Numbered from the stretch's first letter, positions 50,995-60,254 are shown. The stretch: DNA of 64,000 nucleotides from Brenneria salicis ATCC 15712 = DSM 30166 (GCF_003315515.1 NZ_QNRY01000003.1:92952-156951); one strand, 5' to 3'. Notes: a model not told the origin generated them from the sequence alone. Made by a program: numbers and translations.

Positions 50995-51020
50995 GATAAC
51001 AATATTCCTTATTTGAAAAC

Positions 51021-51036
51021 GCATGTATGTACATGC
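51021..51036. promoter_or_regulatory. Inverted repeat upstream of the salicylate synthase
   Basis: GCATGTA-TG-TACATGC is a perfect 7-2-7 inverted repeat 27 bp upstream of the ATG at 50994. It is a plausible operator. No Fur-like box was found next to it. Confidence 0.5.
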
Positions 51037-51331
51037 AACTACCCTAAGTTAAATCAACTGATGTGTTCAAAAAGCACTTGGACGTCGGGTGATGGAGAAA
51101 GATCGCCAAATCGATACAAAGCGTTGTACGTCTTCTTACCAGACTTTCAAGCATCGGCCTCGGATCGTCATGTTCCTCGTCTGTACTGTCAGTACTGTTA
51201 TGTGGCGGTATCACTTGATTAGTTTCAGACATATGGTGTCCGCATCAAAAATGAAAGCAGGGAAGCGGGTTGCCGCCAAAGGCACCTAAGGCAAAGGACC
51301 GAATATGAAGTTGGCACGGCATCCAGATAGC

Positions 51332-51372
51332 TTGACACTTAAATAATATATATTATAGTATAATTTATACTA
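51332..51372 (+). promoter_or_regulatory. Promoter and BigR-type operator of the blh-bigR operon
   Basis: A consensus -35 (TTGACA, 51332-51337) and a -10 (TATAGT, 51354-51359) are 16 bp apart. Overlapping the -10 are two AT palindromes: ATAATATATATTAT (51343-51356) and TAGTATAA-T-TTATACTA (51356-51372). BigR of Xylella and Agrobacterium is known to bind such an AT-rich palindrome over the -10 of its own operon. The rest of the 397-bp gap (50995-51391) shows no gene I can support. Confidence 0.8.
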
Positions 51373-51391
51373 AAAACGTATGGAGCTCGTC

Positions 51392-52690
51392 ATGACCGTT
51401 ATCGAAATATCCCCAAAGCTGTCTGTCGCACCTCAGCCGAAAATTGAAGACATCCAGATGCTTCGTGAACGAGGGTTTACGACCCTCATCAACAACCGCC
51501 CTGACAATGAGGATGCTGTTCAACCGGGCACACGCGCCGAACAACGGGAGGCGCAGCGAACCAATCTCTCCTACGCATTTATACCTATCAAAGTCGACAC
51601 CATGACCGAGGCAGACGTGCGCGCGTTTCAGCAGGCGGTCGATCAATCAGAGGGACGTGTATTAGCCCATTGCAGGACTGGGACACGATCCCTCAGCCTT
51701 TATCTGATCGGTGAAGTTCTTGACGGTCGCATGTCTGTTGATGAAGCGGCCGAATTCGGGCGCACTCGCGGTTTTGACACCAGCGCCGTGATCGCTTGGC
51801 TTAAGTGCCATGCCGCGCGCCGGCCTCATGTAAAAGGTTTCTTCGACAAGCACACATCGAGTATCCAGTACGTCGTGTCCGATCCGGCGACGCGGAGGTG
51901 TGCAATCATTGATCCTGTGCTCGACTTCGATGAGAAGTCCGGTGCAACGGCGACTATCAATGCCGACGCAATCCTCGCCTATGTTCGTGACAATGACCTG
52001 ACAATCGATTGGATACTCGACACCCATCCTCATGCAGATCACTTCTCGGCAGCGCATTATCTGAAGGAAAAGACCGGCGCGCCGATGGCGATCGGGGAGC
52101 GCGTCAAGGACGTCCAAACGCTGTGGAAGGGCATCTACAACTGGCCTGACCTTGCCACCGACGGCTCGCAGTGGGACCGGTTGTTTGCCGATGGTGAGAC
52201 CTTCAAGATCGGTTCGATCGACGTCAAGGTGCTATTTTCGCCAGGACATACGCTTGCCTCGATCACCTACCTTGTGGGTGACGCAGCCTTCGTACACGAC
52301 ACGCTCTTCATGCCGGACAGCGGAACTGCCCGTACCGACTTTCCCGGCGGCGATGTTCGCAGCCTGTGGCGCTCTATCCAGGATATCCTCGCACTCCCGG
52401 ATGATACACGGATATTTACGGGCCACGACTATCAACCGGAAGGACGTTCACCGCGTTGGGAAAGCACGGTGGCTGAGCAGAAGAATTTCAACGCTCATGT
52501 CATCGGCATTGGCGAGGAAGAATTCGTGGCGCTGCGGACAAAGCGCGATGCCTCGCTGCCAATGCCAAAACTCATCTTGCATGCGTTGCAGGTGAACATT
52601 CGCGGCGGGCGCCTGCCGGATCCGGAAGGCAATGGCAAGCGCTACCTCAAGTTTCCGCTCAATGCATTGCAGGGAGCAGCATGGTCATGA
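51392..52690 (+). CDS. blh: Blh: DUF442 phosphatase-like domain fused to ETHE1-like persulfide dioxygenase
   Basis: Blh detoxifies sulfide-derived persulfides. Residues 1-110 form a DUF442/rhodanese-like domain with the active-site loop HCRTGTRS (C-x5-R). Residues about 145-432 form an ETHE1-type metallo-beta-lactamase domain with THPHADH, SPGHTLASITY, HDTLFMPDSGTARTDFPGGD and FTGHDY. The 432-residue length agrees with Blh of Xylella/Agrobacterium. GGAGC precedes ATG 51392. First gene of an operon in which each stop overlaps the next start. Confidence 0.92.
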   Translation: MTVIEISPKLSVAPQPKIEDIQMLRERGFTTLINNRPDNEDAVQPGTRAEQREAQRTNLSYAFIPIKVDTMTEADVRAFQQAVDQSEGRVLAHCRTGTRSLSLYLIGEVLDGRMSVDEAAEFGRTRGFDTSAVIAWLKCHAARRPHVKGFFDKHTSSIQYVVSDPATRRCAIIDPVLDFDEKSGATATINADAILAYVRDNDLTIDWILDTHPHADHFSAAHYLKEKTGAPMAIGERVKDVQTLWKGIYNWPDLATDGSQWDRLFADGETFKIGSIDVKVLFSPGHTLASITYLVGDAAFVHDTLFMPDSGTARTDFPGGDVRSLWRSIQDILALPDDTRIFTGHDYQPEGRSPRWESTVAEQKNFNAHVIGIGEEEFVALRTKRDASLPMPKLILHALQVNIRGGRLPDPEGNGKRYLKFPLNALQGAAWS

Positions 52691-53028
52691 GCGTGGACCC
52701 GAAGACAATGATAAACACAAAACTGTCACCAGCGGAGATGTCCTTGCGTGCTGGCGAGGTGTCCAGCCTTCTGAAGACCCTCTCTCATCCGGCGCGGTTG
52801 ATGATTGTCTGTACGCTGGTCGATGGCGAGTATTCAGTTGGTGAGCTGGAAGAAAAGATCGACGTTCACCAACCGCATCTCTCACAGCATATGACGGTCC
52901 TTCGCGGCTCGGGCATTGTTGAAACGCGGCGGGAGGGGAAACAGATATTCTATCGCCTGACGGAGAAGAAGGCAGCGAAACTAGTTGGCGCCCTTTATCA
53001 TATTTTTTGCATGGAGGACAGTAAGTGA
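52687..53028 (+). CDS. bigR: BigR, sulfide-sensing ArsR-family repressor
   Basis: BigR represses its operon until oxidised or persulfidated. The helix-turn-helix lies near HQPHLSQHMTVLRGSGIV. With the start at ATG 52687 (ATGA overlap with the blh stop) the two Cys fall at positions 42 (MIVC) and 108 (HIFC), which are the numbers of the redox pair in Xylella BigR. The 113-residue length fits. An in-frame ATG at 52681 is the alternative. Confidence 0.93.
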   Translation: MSVDPKTMINTKLSPAEMSLRAGEVSSLLKTLSHPARLMIVCTLVDGEYSVGELEEKIDVHQPHLSQHMTVLRGSGIVETRREGKQIFYRLTEKKAAKLVGALYHIFCMEDSK

Positions 53029-53435
53029 ACACATATCTTATCTCGACAGTTGGAGGCATGCTGATTGGCACTTCGGCTGTCATGCTGCTGCTCTTCAATG
53101 GCCGCATCGCTGGGATCAGCGGGATCGTGGGGCGTCTGGCGCAAGGGATCGGCATAGCGACCAATCTCGCTTTTGTCCTCGGGCTGCTGCTGGGGCCGAT
53201 CGTCTATCTGTTTGCTTTTGGCGATTGGCCGAGCATTCAGATCACCGCCGGCTGGCCATTAATCGTCATTTCCGGGCTGCTTGTCGGCTTCGGCACACGT
53301 ATGGGATCGGGCTGCACCAGCGGTCATGGTGTGCTTGGTCTTGCCCGCTTGTCTCCACGGTCCATCGTCGCCGTCGCCACCTTCCTGACGGCTGGCGTGG
53401 TCGCCGTCGCAGTTCTTCGGGAGTTCGGATTATGA
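53025..53435 (+). CDS. YeeE/YedE-family membrane protein (sulfur transport), first half
   Basis: A 136-residue membrane protein with about four hydrophobic segments and the family motif GFGTRMGSGCTSGHGVLGLARLS, whose Cys is thought to handle sulfur compounds. It starts at GTG in a GTGA overlap with bigR. In bigR operons two half-length YeeE/YedE proteins are encoded side by side and act with the TauE-like transporter. Exact substrate (thiosulfate, sulfite or persulfide) unknown. Confidence 0.88.
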   Translation: MNTYLISTVGGMLIGTSAVMLLLFNGRIAGISGIVGRLAQGIGIATNLAFVLGLLLGPIVYLFAFGDWPSIQITAGWPLIVISGLLVGFGTRMGSGCTSGHGVLGLARLSPRSIVAVATFLTAGVVAVAVLREFGL

Positions 53436-53863
53436 TGAGAACCATCTATCAATTTGCGGCTGCGCTCGGCTCGGGCATGGTTTTCGGTTTTGGGCTATCT
53501 TTATCCGGTATGCTGAATCCGGCCCGCATCCAGGGTTTCCTTGACATCTTTGGTGCCTGGGACGCGAGTCTTGCATTCGTTCTCGGCGGAGCGGTCATCG
53601 TTGCTTTCTTCGGTATGCAGGTGATGAAACGTATGCGGCGTCCGCTTCTCAGCGAAAGCTTCGATGTGCCGACAAACCGGCGAATCGATGCGCCCTTGAT
53701 CGTCGGATCAGCTATATTTGGTCTCGGCTGGGGGCTCGGCGGCTTTTGTCCGGGGCCGGCAGTCGCGTCCCTTTCTGTAGGTGTTCCCCAGATCGCTCTG
53801 TTTGTCATCGCCATGCTTATCGGTATGACAGTGCATGACAGGGTGTGGAGCAAACTCACATGA
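53432..53863 (+). CDS. YeeE/YedE-family membrane protein (sulfur transport), second half
   Basis: A 143-residue membrane protein paired with the previous one. It has the motifs FGFGLSLSGMLNPARIQGFLDIFG and FGLGWGLGGFCPGPAVASL, with the conserved Cys in GFCPGPA. ATG 53432 overlaps the preceding stop by 4 nt; ATG 53435 is also possible. The two halves together correspond to one full YeeE-type transporter. Confidence 0.88.
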   Translation: MMRTIYQFAAALGSGMVFGFGLSLSGMLNPARIQGFLDIFGAWDASLAFVLGGAVIVAFFGMQVMKRMRRPLLSESFDVPTNRRIDAPLIVGSAIFGLGWGLGGFCPGPAVASLSVGVPQIALFVIAMLIGMTVHDRVWSKLT

Positions 53864-54630
53864 GCACCTCGACTCTTGCGGCAGTTGGCTCCGGCGGGAT
53901 CGTCGGCTTCATACTCGGCTTGCTCGGCGGTGGAGGCTCCATCCTGGCGACGCCGCTGCTCCTCTATGTCGTTGGTGTGACGCAGCCACACGTGGCTATT
54001 GGTACGGGTGCGCTTGCCGTTTCGGTGAATGCCTTCGTGAATTTTGCAAGCCACGCGATAAAAGGCCACGTCTGGTGGCGTTGCGCCGTTGTCTTCTCCG
54101 CGCTCGGCGTTGCAGGTGCCTTCGGCGGTTCAAGTCTGGGTAAGGCGATGGAGGGCGATCGCTTGATCTTCCTGTTCGGCATTCTCATGATTGTCGTCGG
54201 TTTCGTTATGTTGAAGCCCAGGAAGCCGACCTCGGCAGAACTTCGGCCGGTTGACTTGAGAATGTGTCTGGCGACCGCTGCTATGGCACTGGTCGCTGGA
54301 GCTGCATCGGGGTTCTTCGGCATCGGTGGGGGGTTCCTGATCGTTCCCGGACTGGTGCTGGCGACCGGCATGCCAATGATCAATGCGATTGGTACCTCGC
54401 TCTTGGCCGTCGGTGCCTTTGGACTGACGACCGCTTTGAATTATGCGAATTCGGGTCTCGTAGATTGGTGGCTCGCCATCGAGTTCATTGGCGGCGGCAT
54501 TGTCGGCGGCGTACTCGGCATGCTGCTTGCAACACGACTGAGCAGCTATAAAAACGTATTAAACCGACTGTTTGTAGCGCTTATCTTCTTGGTAGCCGCC
54601 TACATCTTGTACCGAAACTGGGGAATTTGA
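53860..54630 (+). CDS. TauE/SafE family sulfite/anion exporter
   Basis: A 256-residue protein with about eight hydrophobic segments and the two repeat motifs FILGLLGGGGSILATPLLLY and SGFFGIGGGFLIVPGLVL. In bigR operons this transporter is proposed to export sulfite made by the Blh dioxygenase. ATG 53860 is in an ATGA overlap with the previous gene. Last gene of the operon; 342 bp follow (54631-54972) in which I see no gene. Confidence 0.9.
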   Translation: MSTSTLAAVGSGGIVGFILGLLGGGGSILATPLLLYVVGVTQPHVAIGTGALAVSVNAFVNFASHAIKGHVWWRCAVVFSALGVAGAFGGSSLGKAMEGDRLIFLFGILMIVVGFVMLKPRKPTSAELRPVDLRMCLATAAMALVAGAASGFFGIGGGFLIVPGLVLATGMPMINAIGTSLLAVGAFGLTTALNYANSGLVDWWLAIEFIGGGIVGGVLGMLLATRLSSYKNVLNRLFVALIFLVAAYILYRNWGI

Positions 54631-54972
54631 TGTTTGGCCTGGGGTGCGTGACGTAGTCTTCGATACATTTCTCGCAAGTATGATTATCCAGAACTTGACC
54701 AGACTGTTTGTTTAAGTCGTCTTGCACTTTTCGCTCGCCATTCGGCGCCGGAACTTGCCTTTCAGCGTTTTGAAAAGATGCCGAGCTTGTCGCATGGCAT
54801 TATCTAAAATCTCGGGTTTTAGGGCGATGGCGCGAACACATCCTGGATGAGGTGTTGGGTTTCCGGCTCGACTACATCAAGCTCCCCGAATTGGGATTCG
54901 AGGAATTTAAAACGTCGGCGTATATCGCCGGAGTAACGGAAGCAGCGGGTTTATTCCCTCCCTTGCTGGTAA

Positions 54973-55422
54973 TTGTCAATGCGTTTCTTCAGCCCGCTGT
55001 TGCGCGGGGTTGATATTTTGCGCCGGCAATTTACGGATGCCGCCGCGCTGTTGCCGCGCAATCTGCACCTGACGCTGGCGTTAGTGCCGTTTGTGATGGG
55101 TCTGCTGGCGCTGACGATGGTGCTATTCGGTCATCTGGCGATGTTGGATGGTCGGCTGGTCACCCTGTGGGGCTTTGCCTTTGGCCTGGTGCCGGTGGGC
55201 TGGACCACCTGGCTTGCGACTACGGTGCCTGATGAAGCGGAAAGCGCGGGTGGGCTGATGGTGGCCTCTATCCAGTTCGCGATTGGCGCAGCGGCGGCAG
55301 GCGGCGGGGCGGTGTTCGATCTCAGCGGGGCAAGCGGTGTCTTTACCGGCAGCGGCGTACTGCTGGTGACGGCGATGCTCATCGTGTTCCTCGGTGTGCG
55401 CGCCAAACCGGTCTCCGCATAA
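54973..55422 (+). pseudogene. MFS transporter, 3' fragment
   Basis: About 150 codons encode the last three or four membrane helices of a major-facilitator sugar/purine efflux-type transporter (WGFAFGLVPVGWTTWLATTVPDEAESAGGLM in pieces). A full member has about 390 residues, so the 5' two thirds is missing. The homologous part begins near 55050. The missing end faces the bigR operon, which suggests that the insertion or deletion which placed the operon here removed it. Confidence 0.75.
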
Positions 55423-55472
55423 ACGCCGGCACACGGGCCTCCGGGGAGGCTCGTCTGCCGAGTGAGGCGGGT

Positions 55473-56321
55473 TTACTGTGCGTACTGCGCGCCGACAACC
55501 CGATTACTGAGGCGGCCAATCTTTTCAATTTCCACCGCAATCTCGTCGTTTTCATGCAGGAACAGCTGCGGTACGCGGGATTTCCCGACGCCGCCAGGTG
55601 AACCGGTCATGATCACATCGCCCGGTGAAAGCGTGGTGAAAGTGCTGATATAGGCAATCATCTCCGGGATGCTGTGCAGCATATTGGCGGTGGTGTCATC
55701 CTGCACCAGCTGGTTGTTAAGCCAGGTCTTAATGGTCAACTGGTGCGGATCGCCAATCTCGTCCGGGGTGACCAGCCAGGGACCGAATGCCCCGGTTGCC
55801 AGCCAGTTTTTCCCGGCGGTGTACCATTTGTACTGCCATTCACGTACCGAACCGTCCATGTAGCAGCTGTATCCGGCGACACAGGCAAGCGCCTCTTCCT
55901 TGGCAACATGCCGGGCGTGGCGGCCAATCACAATCGCCAGTTCGCCTTCATAGTCAAACTGCTCGGAACAGGCGGGCTTGATGATCATGCCGTTATGCCC
56001 GACCTGGGAGTCCGCAAAGCGCACAAACAGCGTGGGAGCCTGTTCCGTCTCGTTGAACTCTTTGCGCTTTTGCGCGTAGTTCATGCCAACACCAAAGATT
56101 TTACCCGGCTGGTCGATGACCGGCAGAAAAGAAATGTCATCGGTTTTCAGGTCTGTCGGGTAACCCTGAAAATCTCCCAGTTCTGTTAACTGATGCTGGC
56201 GTAAAAAGGTGTTTATATCGCGACAGCCAATATGGTGGCCAATATCGATAATCCCATTCTGCCGGTAAAGACCAAAGCTTCTTTCCCCGGTTTTATTCGC
56301 AATAAAGTTAACAATTTTCAT
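55473..56321 (-). CDS. Fumarylacetoacetate hydrolase family protein
   Basis: A 282-residue FAH-fold enzyme; relatives hydrolyse acylpyruvates or decarboxylate oxaloacetate. The metal ligands are visible: Glu and Glu in FDYEGELAIVIG (about 125-127) and Asp in CYMDGSVREWQ (about 155). The C-terminal DVIMTGSPGGVGKSR loop is typical. It lies 24 nt downstream of the CitMHS gene and forms a set with the RraA-like aldolase; together they could convert an aldol product to pyruvate. Confidence 0.85.
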   Translation of the reverse strand: MKIVNFIANKTGERSFGLYRQNGIIDIGHHIGCRDINTFLRQHQLTELGDFQGYPTDLKTDDISFLPVIDQPGKIFGVGMNYAQKRKEFNETEQAPTLFVRFADSQVGHNGMIIKPACSEQFDYEGELAIVIGRHARHVAKEEALACVAGYSCYMDGSVREWQYKWYTAGKNWLATGAFGPWLVTPDEIGDPHQLTIKTWLNNQLVQDDTTANMLHSIPEMIAYISTFTTLSPGDVIMTGSPGGVGKSRVPQLFLHENDEIAVEIEKIGRLSNRVVGAQYAQ

Positions 56322-56345
56322 AAATACATCCGGCTACTTAAGTTA

Positions 56346-57674
56346 TTACAGTGGAACGGTGTTGGTCACCACCAGTGAGAAAACCATCACAATGGAGAAG
56401 ACCACAACGGGAAAGAAGGAAAAACGGATATGATCTTTTAATTCAACACCGGTCAGGCCAATCGCTAAATAGGTAGTGGCAAATACCGGGCTTAGCATCA
56501 TGGTGATATTTTTACCTACCACCATGGTCAGACCCATTTGCTCCCAGCTCAGACCATAATTGGTACCGACTTTGGCAACCAGCGGATAAATACCGTAAAA
56601 GAACGCATCCGGGCCGATAACAAAGCCGATTAACCCACCCAGTACCCCCATAATGATATGCAGATGAGCACCCAGAGAATCCGGCATAATATGCAGCACG
56701 ACATCGGCCATTTCCGTCAGAATAGAGGCATCACCGCCGCCGCTGAGAATACCGACAAAGGCACCGGCCGCCATCACCGTCCCGGAGATCATATACGCCG
56801 AGTAGGCATATTTTTTCATGACCCCTTCCTGCGCTTTCAGGTTCGGGTAGTTAAAGATCATCGCCGCGGAGAAGGCGCACATAAAAATAATGTAGGCCTG
56901 AATATGGGTAACCAGCAGCAGCAAGGTAGCGCCAACAACCAGCGTCACATTGATGGCAAATAGCAGGCGGTTTTGTGGACCCTGTGTGCCGTGCTGCTCT
57001 TTGCCCGCCGTCAGTTTATCCGGCTCGGAGATGCTCTCCGGGATTAGTAAACCCAGGGCGATACGGCGTTTCTCGCGCATTCCCAGATACAGACCCAGCA
57101 CAATCATGCACACCAGACCGAACACCTGGGTTGGAATCAGCTTGTGGTACATCACGTTGACATCCAGCCCGGAAACGGCGGCCACGCGCGCCAGCGGGCC
57201 TGCCCACGGCGTAAAGTTAGTGACACCCATCCCGGCAGCGAGCATACACAACAGCACGGTAGGGCGAATGCCGAACTTCTTGTAGATGGGCAGCATTGCA
57301 ACGATGGTAATCAGCACGGTAGGCACCGATGAACCGTCCAGATGGGCGATGGTGGCAATACAGCCGGTCACGACCACAATCGCCACCACGCTGTTTCCGG
57401 CGATTTTCGTCATCCAGTTAACCAGCGGCTGGAAGACACCCGCATCGGTGACGATACTGAAAAAGATAATGGAAAAGGTAAACAACACCGCGTTGGGCGC
57501 GGTTTGCATCACGCCTTTCATAATATAATCGTTCATTTGCATCGGCGTATAGCCTGCGCAAAATCCGGCAATTATAGAAAGAAAGATAAACAACGAAATC
57601 GGCGTTGCTTTCCCTTTAATCAGAAAGAGCATCAGGCATGCGATAAGCACATAGCCAACCAGAGCAAGGTACAT
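56346..57674 (-). CDS. CitMHS-family divalent metal-citrate type transporter
   Basis: A 442-residue membrane protein with about 12 hydrophobic segments and the CitMHS family features, including the TIAHLDGSSVPTVLIT and GGLIGFVIGPDAFFYGIYPL stretches. Known members take up citrate or other tricarboxylates with Mg, Ca or H+. The real substrate here is uncertain; the neighbouring aldolase and FAH enzyme suggest a branched or hydroxylated di- or tricarboxylate. Same strand as the two enzymes, so one operon. Confidence 0.87.
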   Translation of the reverse strand: MYLALVGYVLIACLMLFLIKGKATPISLFIFLSIIAGFCAGYTPMQMNDYIMKGVMQTAPNAVLFTFSIIFFSIVTDAGVFQPLVNWMTKIAGNSVVAIVVVTGCIATIAHLDGSSVPTVLITIVAMLPIYKKFGIRPTVLLCMLAAGMGVTNFTPWAGPLARVAAVSGLDVNVMYHKLIPTQVFGLVCMIVLGLYLGMREKRRIALGLLIPESISEPDKLTAGKEQHGTQGPQNRLLFAINVTLVVGATLLLLVTHIQAYIIFMCAFSAAMIFNYPNLKAQEGVMKKYAYSAYMISGTVMAAGAFVGILSGGGDASILTEMADVVLHIMPDSLGAHLHIIMGVLGGLIGFVIGPDAFFYGIYPLVAKVGTNYGLSWEQMGLTMVVGKNITMMLSPVFATTYLAIGLTGVELKDHIRFSFFPVVVFSIVMVFSLVVTNTVPL

Positions 57675-57709
57675 TTTTATTCTCCTTTATTATTTATTTA
57701 CTGTGTGGC

Positions 57710-58405
57710 TTATAACGGACAACCTAATTTGCGCAGAATAGAATTGAATCGCTCCGGATCTGTCGTACCGCTGGCGTTATTCTTTCTGATATTTTCTTCT
57801 TTTTGTAGATGGACTTTTGCGCGAACCAGTACGCTTTCGACATCCGCCGGGGAGATAGCCAGTGCGCCGTCGCTGTCGGCAAGCAGCAAATCACCGGGGT
57901 TCACCACCATGCCGGAGCAGGCGATGGGGACATTCACTTCACCCGGTCCGCTCTTATCCGGCCCGCGATGGGTATGGCCTTTGGCAAAGACCGGTACCTC
58001 GCCGACTGCCCATTCGGCCAGGTCGCGGATTGCGCCATCGACCACAAAACCGGCGATTTTTTTGCGCAGTGCGGTGGTGCGAATCAACCCGCCGATCAGC
58101 GCCTGCGTCAGGTCACCGCCGCCGTCAATGACAATCACATCGCCCGGCTGTGCCTGTTCCAGCGCTTTGTGGATCATCAGGTTATCGCCCGGACGGACTT
58201 TGACCGTAATCGCTGGACCACAGATGCTGATATTGACGTTCTGGTGGTAGCGCTGTAACCCGGTCGCCCCGGTAATACGCCCCATGCAATCCCCGGCAAC
58301 CGCCACCGGAATAGAATGAAATTCCGCAATCAGTTCGGCAGAAAGCGTATTCTGGCGTTCAGCAATATAAAACCCGGCTGGCCAGCCACTGCGTTTGTTA
58401 TTCAT
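57710..58405 (-). CDS. RraA-like HMG/CHA aldolase family protein
   Basis: A 231-residue class II pyruvate-aldolase-type protein. Known members cleave 4-hydroxy-4-methyl-2-oxoglutarate or 4-carboxy-4-hydroxy-2-oxoadipate. The catalytic R-D-x-x-E motif, which separates true aldolases from the RNase regulator RraA, is present as GAIRDLAEW. The GGGDLTQALIGGLI and DGALAISP elements match too. ATG 58405 is preceded by AGGG; an in-frame ATG is at 58420. First gene of the three-gene operon. Confidence 0.87.
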   Translation of the reverse strand: MNNKRSGWPAGFYIAERQNTLSAELIAEFHSIPVAVAGDCMGRITGATGLQRYHQNVNISICGPAITVKVRPGDNLMIHKALEQAQPGDVIVIDGGGDLTQALIGGLIRTTALRKKIAGFVVDGAIRDLAEWAVGEVPVFAKGHTHRGPDKSGPGEVNVPIACSGMVVNPGDLLLADSDGALAISPADVESVLVRAKVHLQKEENIRKNNASGTTDPERFNSILRKLGCPL

Positions 58406-58529
58406 ATTTTCCCTGTCCATCTAAATAATAAAATGTGTAATCTTACTTTCAGTGCAGGCATTATTTCCCCTGCTAACCATTTTCACTAATATACTTTTTT
58501 ACTTAATCGATGAATTTAAGGAATGAGTA

Positions 58530-59429
58530 ATGAATAACAGAGACTTAGAGTACTTCATTGCCGCCGCGAAGATAATGAATTTGGGACAAGCATAACAAAA
58601 TCTCAATATCACGCAGCCCGCGCTGTCTAAGTCCATCGCCCGCCTGGAAAAAGACCTCAGTATCAAGTTATTTAAACGCACCGGGCGCGGGCTGGCGCTG
58701 ACCGAAGTCGGGGCAATCCTCTATCAGCGGGGGTTGATGCTGCAAAGCTCCTGGGATGAAATGGCAAAAACCATGGCGGAATTGAGCAGCGGCTGCGGTG
58801 GCGTGGTGCGGGTGGGCAGCGCCGGTTCTGCCACCCAGTTTTTGCTGCCGGAGGTGTGTAAACGGCTGCAGCGCGACGTGCCGAACATCAAGCTTGAGAT
58901 CCAAATCGGCATGAACGACGTGCTGTTCAGTATGTTGGAACGTCATGAGCTGGATATCATCATCGGGCCGCTGGTGGGCTACAACAAAGCGGTGGAACAA
59001 CGTCCGGTCACGGCTGACCGGGTGGTGGTTGCCGCCTCGCGCACGCATCCGCTGGCAGGAAAACCGGCGACGCTGCGCGATCTCAGCCGCTATGGCTGGA
59101 TACTGCCGGCGAAAACCGTGTCGATGCGCCAGTGGCTGGAGCGGATGTTTTATGAACATCACTGCCCGGCACCGGATGTCAAAATCGAAATCAGTTCGCT
59201 GGCGGCGGTACCGGGCCTTATCGCCAGCAGCGGTCTGCTGAGCTTTATTTCCGAAAACAGCCTGGCCGAGAAAGAGTTCGCCTCATTATTGACGAAGATT
59301 GATAACGAACAACTGGTGATGGAGCGGCGCGTGGGGATTACCTGGCTGCAGGAGGCGTTTATTTCACCCGCCACGCAGAAGGTGATTGAAGCCACCTGCG
59401 CCTACGGGCAACCGCTCGATCTGAAATAG
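58530..59429 (+). pseudogene. LysR-family regulator with stop at codon 22
   Basis: The frame starts MNNRDLEYFIAAAKIMN, a normal LysR beginning, but TAA at 58593-58595 cuts it inside the helix-turn-helix. The same frame then continues with QNLNITQPALSKSIARLE and a full effector-binding domain to 59429 (300 codons in all, the usual LTTR length). It is divergent from the RraA-CitMHS-FAH operon, which it presumably activated. Restart downstream would lack the DNA-binding domain. Confidence 0.92.
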
Positions 59430-60254
59430 CGTGCAGCAAGGCGTTGACCGCGCCGCGAAAGGTTTTGCGCCATTCGAACGGGCTGACGCCCGGCTTCTGG
59501 CGAAACGCCTGACGAAAGGTGATGGCGGACTGGAAGCCCACCTGCTCAGAAACGCGTTCGACAGAGCGGTCGGTGGTTTCCAGCAGTTCCTGGCTGCGCC
59601 GAATGCGCTCACTGCTGATCCACTCACCAATCGACATCCCGGTCGATTTCTGGAAATGGCGGGTCAGCGTCCGGCGACTCATCGACACCTGTTGCGCCAG
59701 CGCATCAAAGTCATGGCTTTCAGGAACGTGTTGCTGCAGATAATCGAGCAGCGTATTGATGCGACTGTCCGTGGATCTGTGCGGCACCCGCCGGTCAATA
59801 AACTGAACCTGGCCACCTTCCCGGTGGGGCGGCGTCACCATGCGGCGGGTAATCTGGTTGGCGATGCGCGCCCAAAGCGCTGGCGAATCACGTACAGGCA
59901 GCAATCCAGCGCCGCCGCCGTGTCCGCCGAGGTGATAATCCGATCGTCTTCTACATACAGCACGTTCACATCGAGATGCACCCTCGGGAAGCGTTGCTGG
60001 AAAATCCTTTCAAACTCCCAGTGCGTGGATGCGCGCAACCCATCGAGCAACCCGGCATGGGCGAGCACGAAGGTGCCCAGGCACAGCCCGACCAGCGTCG
60101 CCCCGTTTTGCCGGGCGTTGACAAGCGATGCCATCAAACGCGGAGAAGGGCGCTCGTCGATATCTTCCCAGAAGGGCACCACCACGATATCGGCGCTTTC
60201 CAGCGCCTCAAACCCATACTCCGCCTTAACCGCCGTGCCATCTCTCGACCACAC
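59359..60254 (-). pseudogene. GlxA-type AraC regulator (DJ-1 plus AraC), frameshifted and 5'-truncated
   Basis: One frame (to 59835) encodes a DJ-1/PfpI-like domain with GLCLGTFVLAHAGLLDG and YVEDDRIITSADTAAALDCCL. The next (59904 to 59359) encodes RIANQITRRMVTPPHREGGQ and a C-terminal AraC domain (MSRRTLTRHFQKSTG, SEQVGFQSAITFRQAF). The switch lies near 59870-59875, where one base seems lost. The first 40 or so residues of a normal member are absent upstream. The 3' end overlaps the LysR gene tail by 71 bp. Confidence 0.87.

Noticed and set aside
51044..51232. 62-codon frame on the - strand upstream of the salicylate synthase
   Set aside because: Hydrophilic product without recognisable domain and without a convincing ribosome site; may be a gene relic, but cannot be supported.
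54841..55012. Open + strand stretch of about 57 codons before the MFS fragment (GVTEAAGLFPPLL-type)
   Set aside because: No clear start and no family recognised; probably chance or a relic at the island edge.
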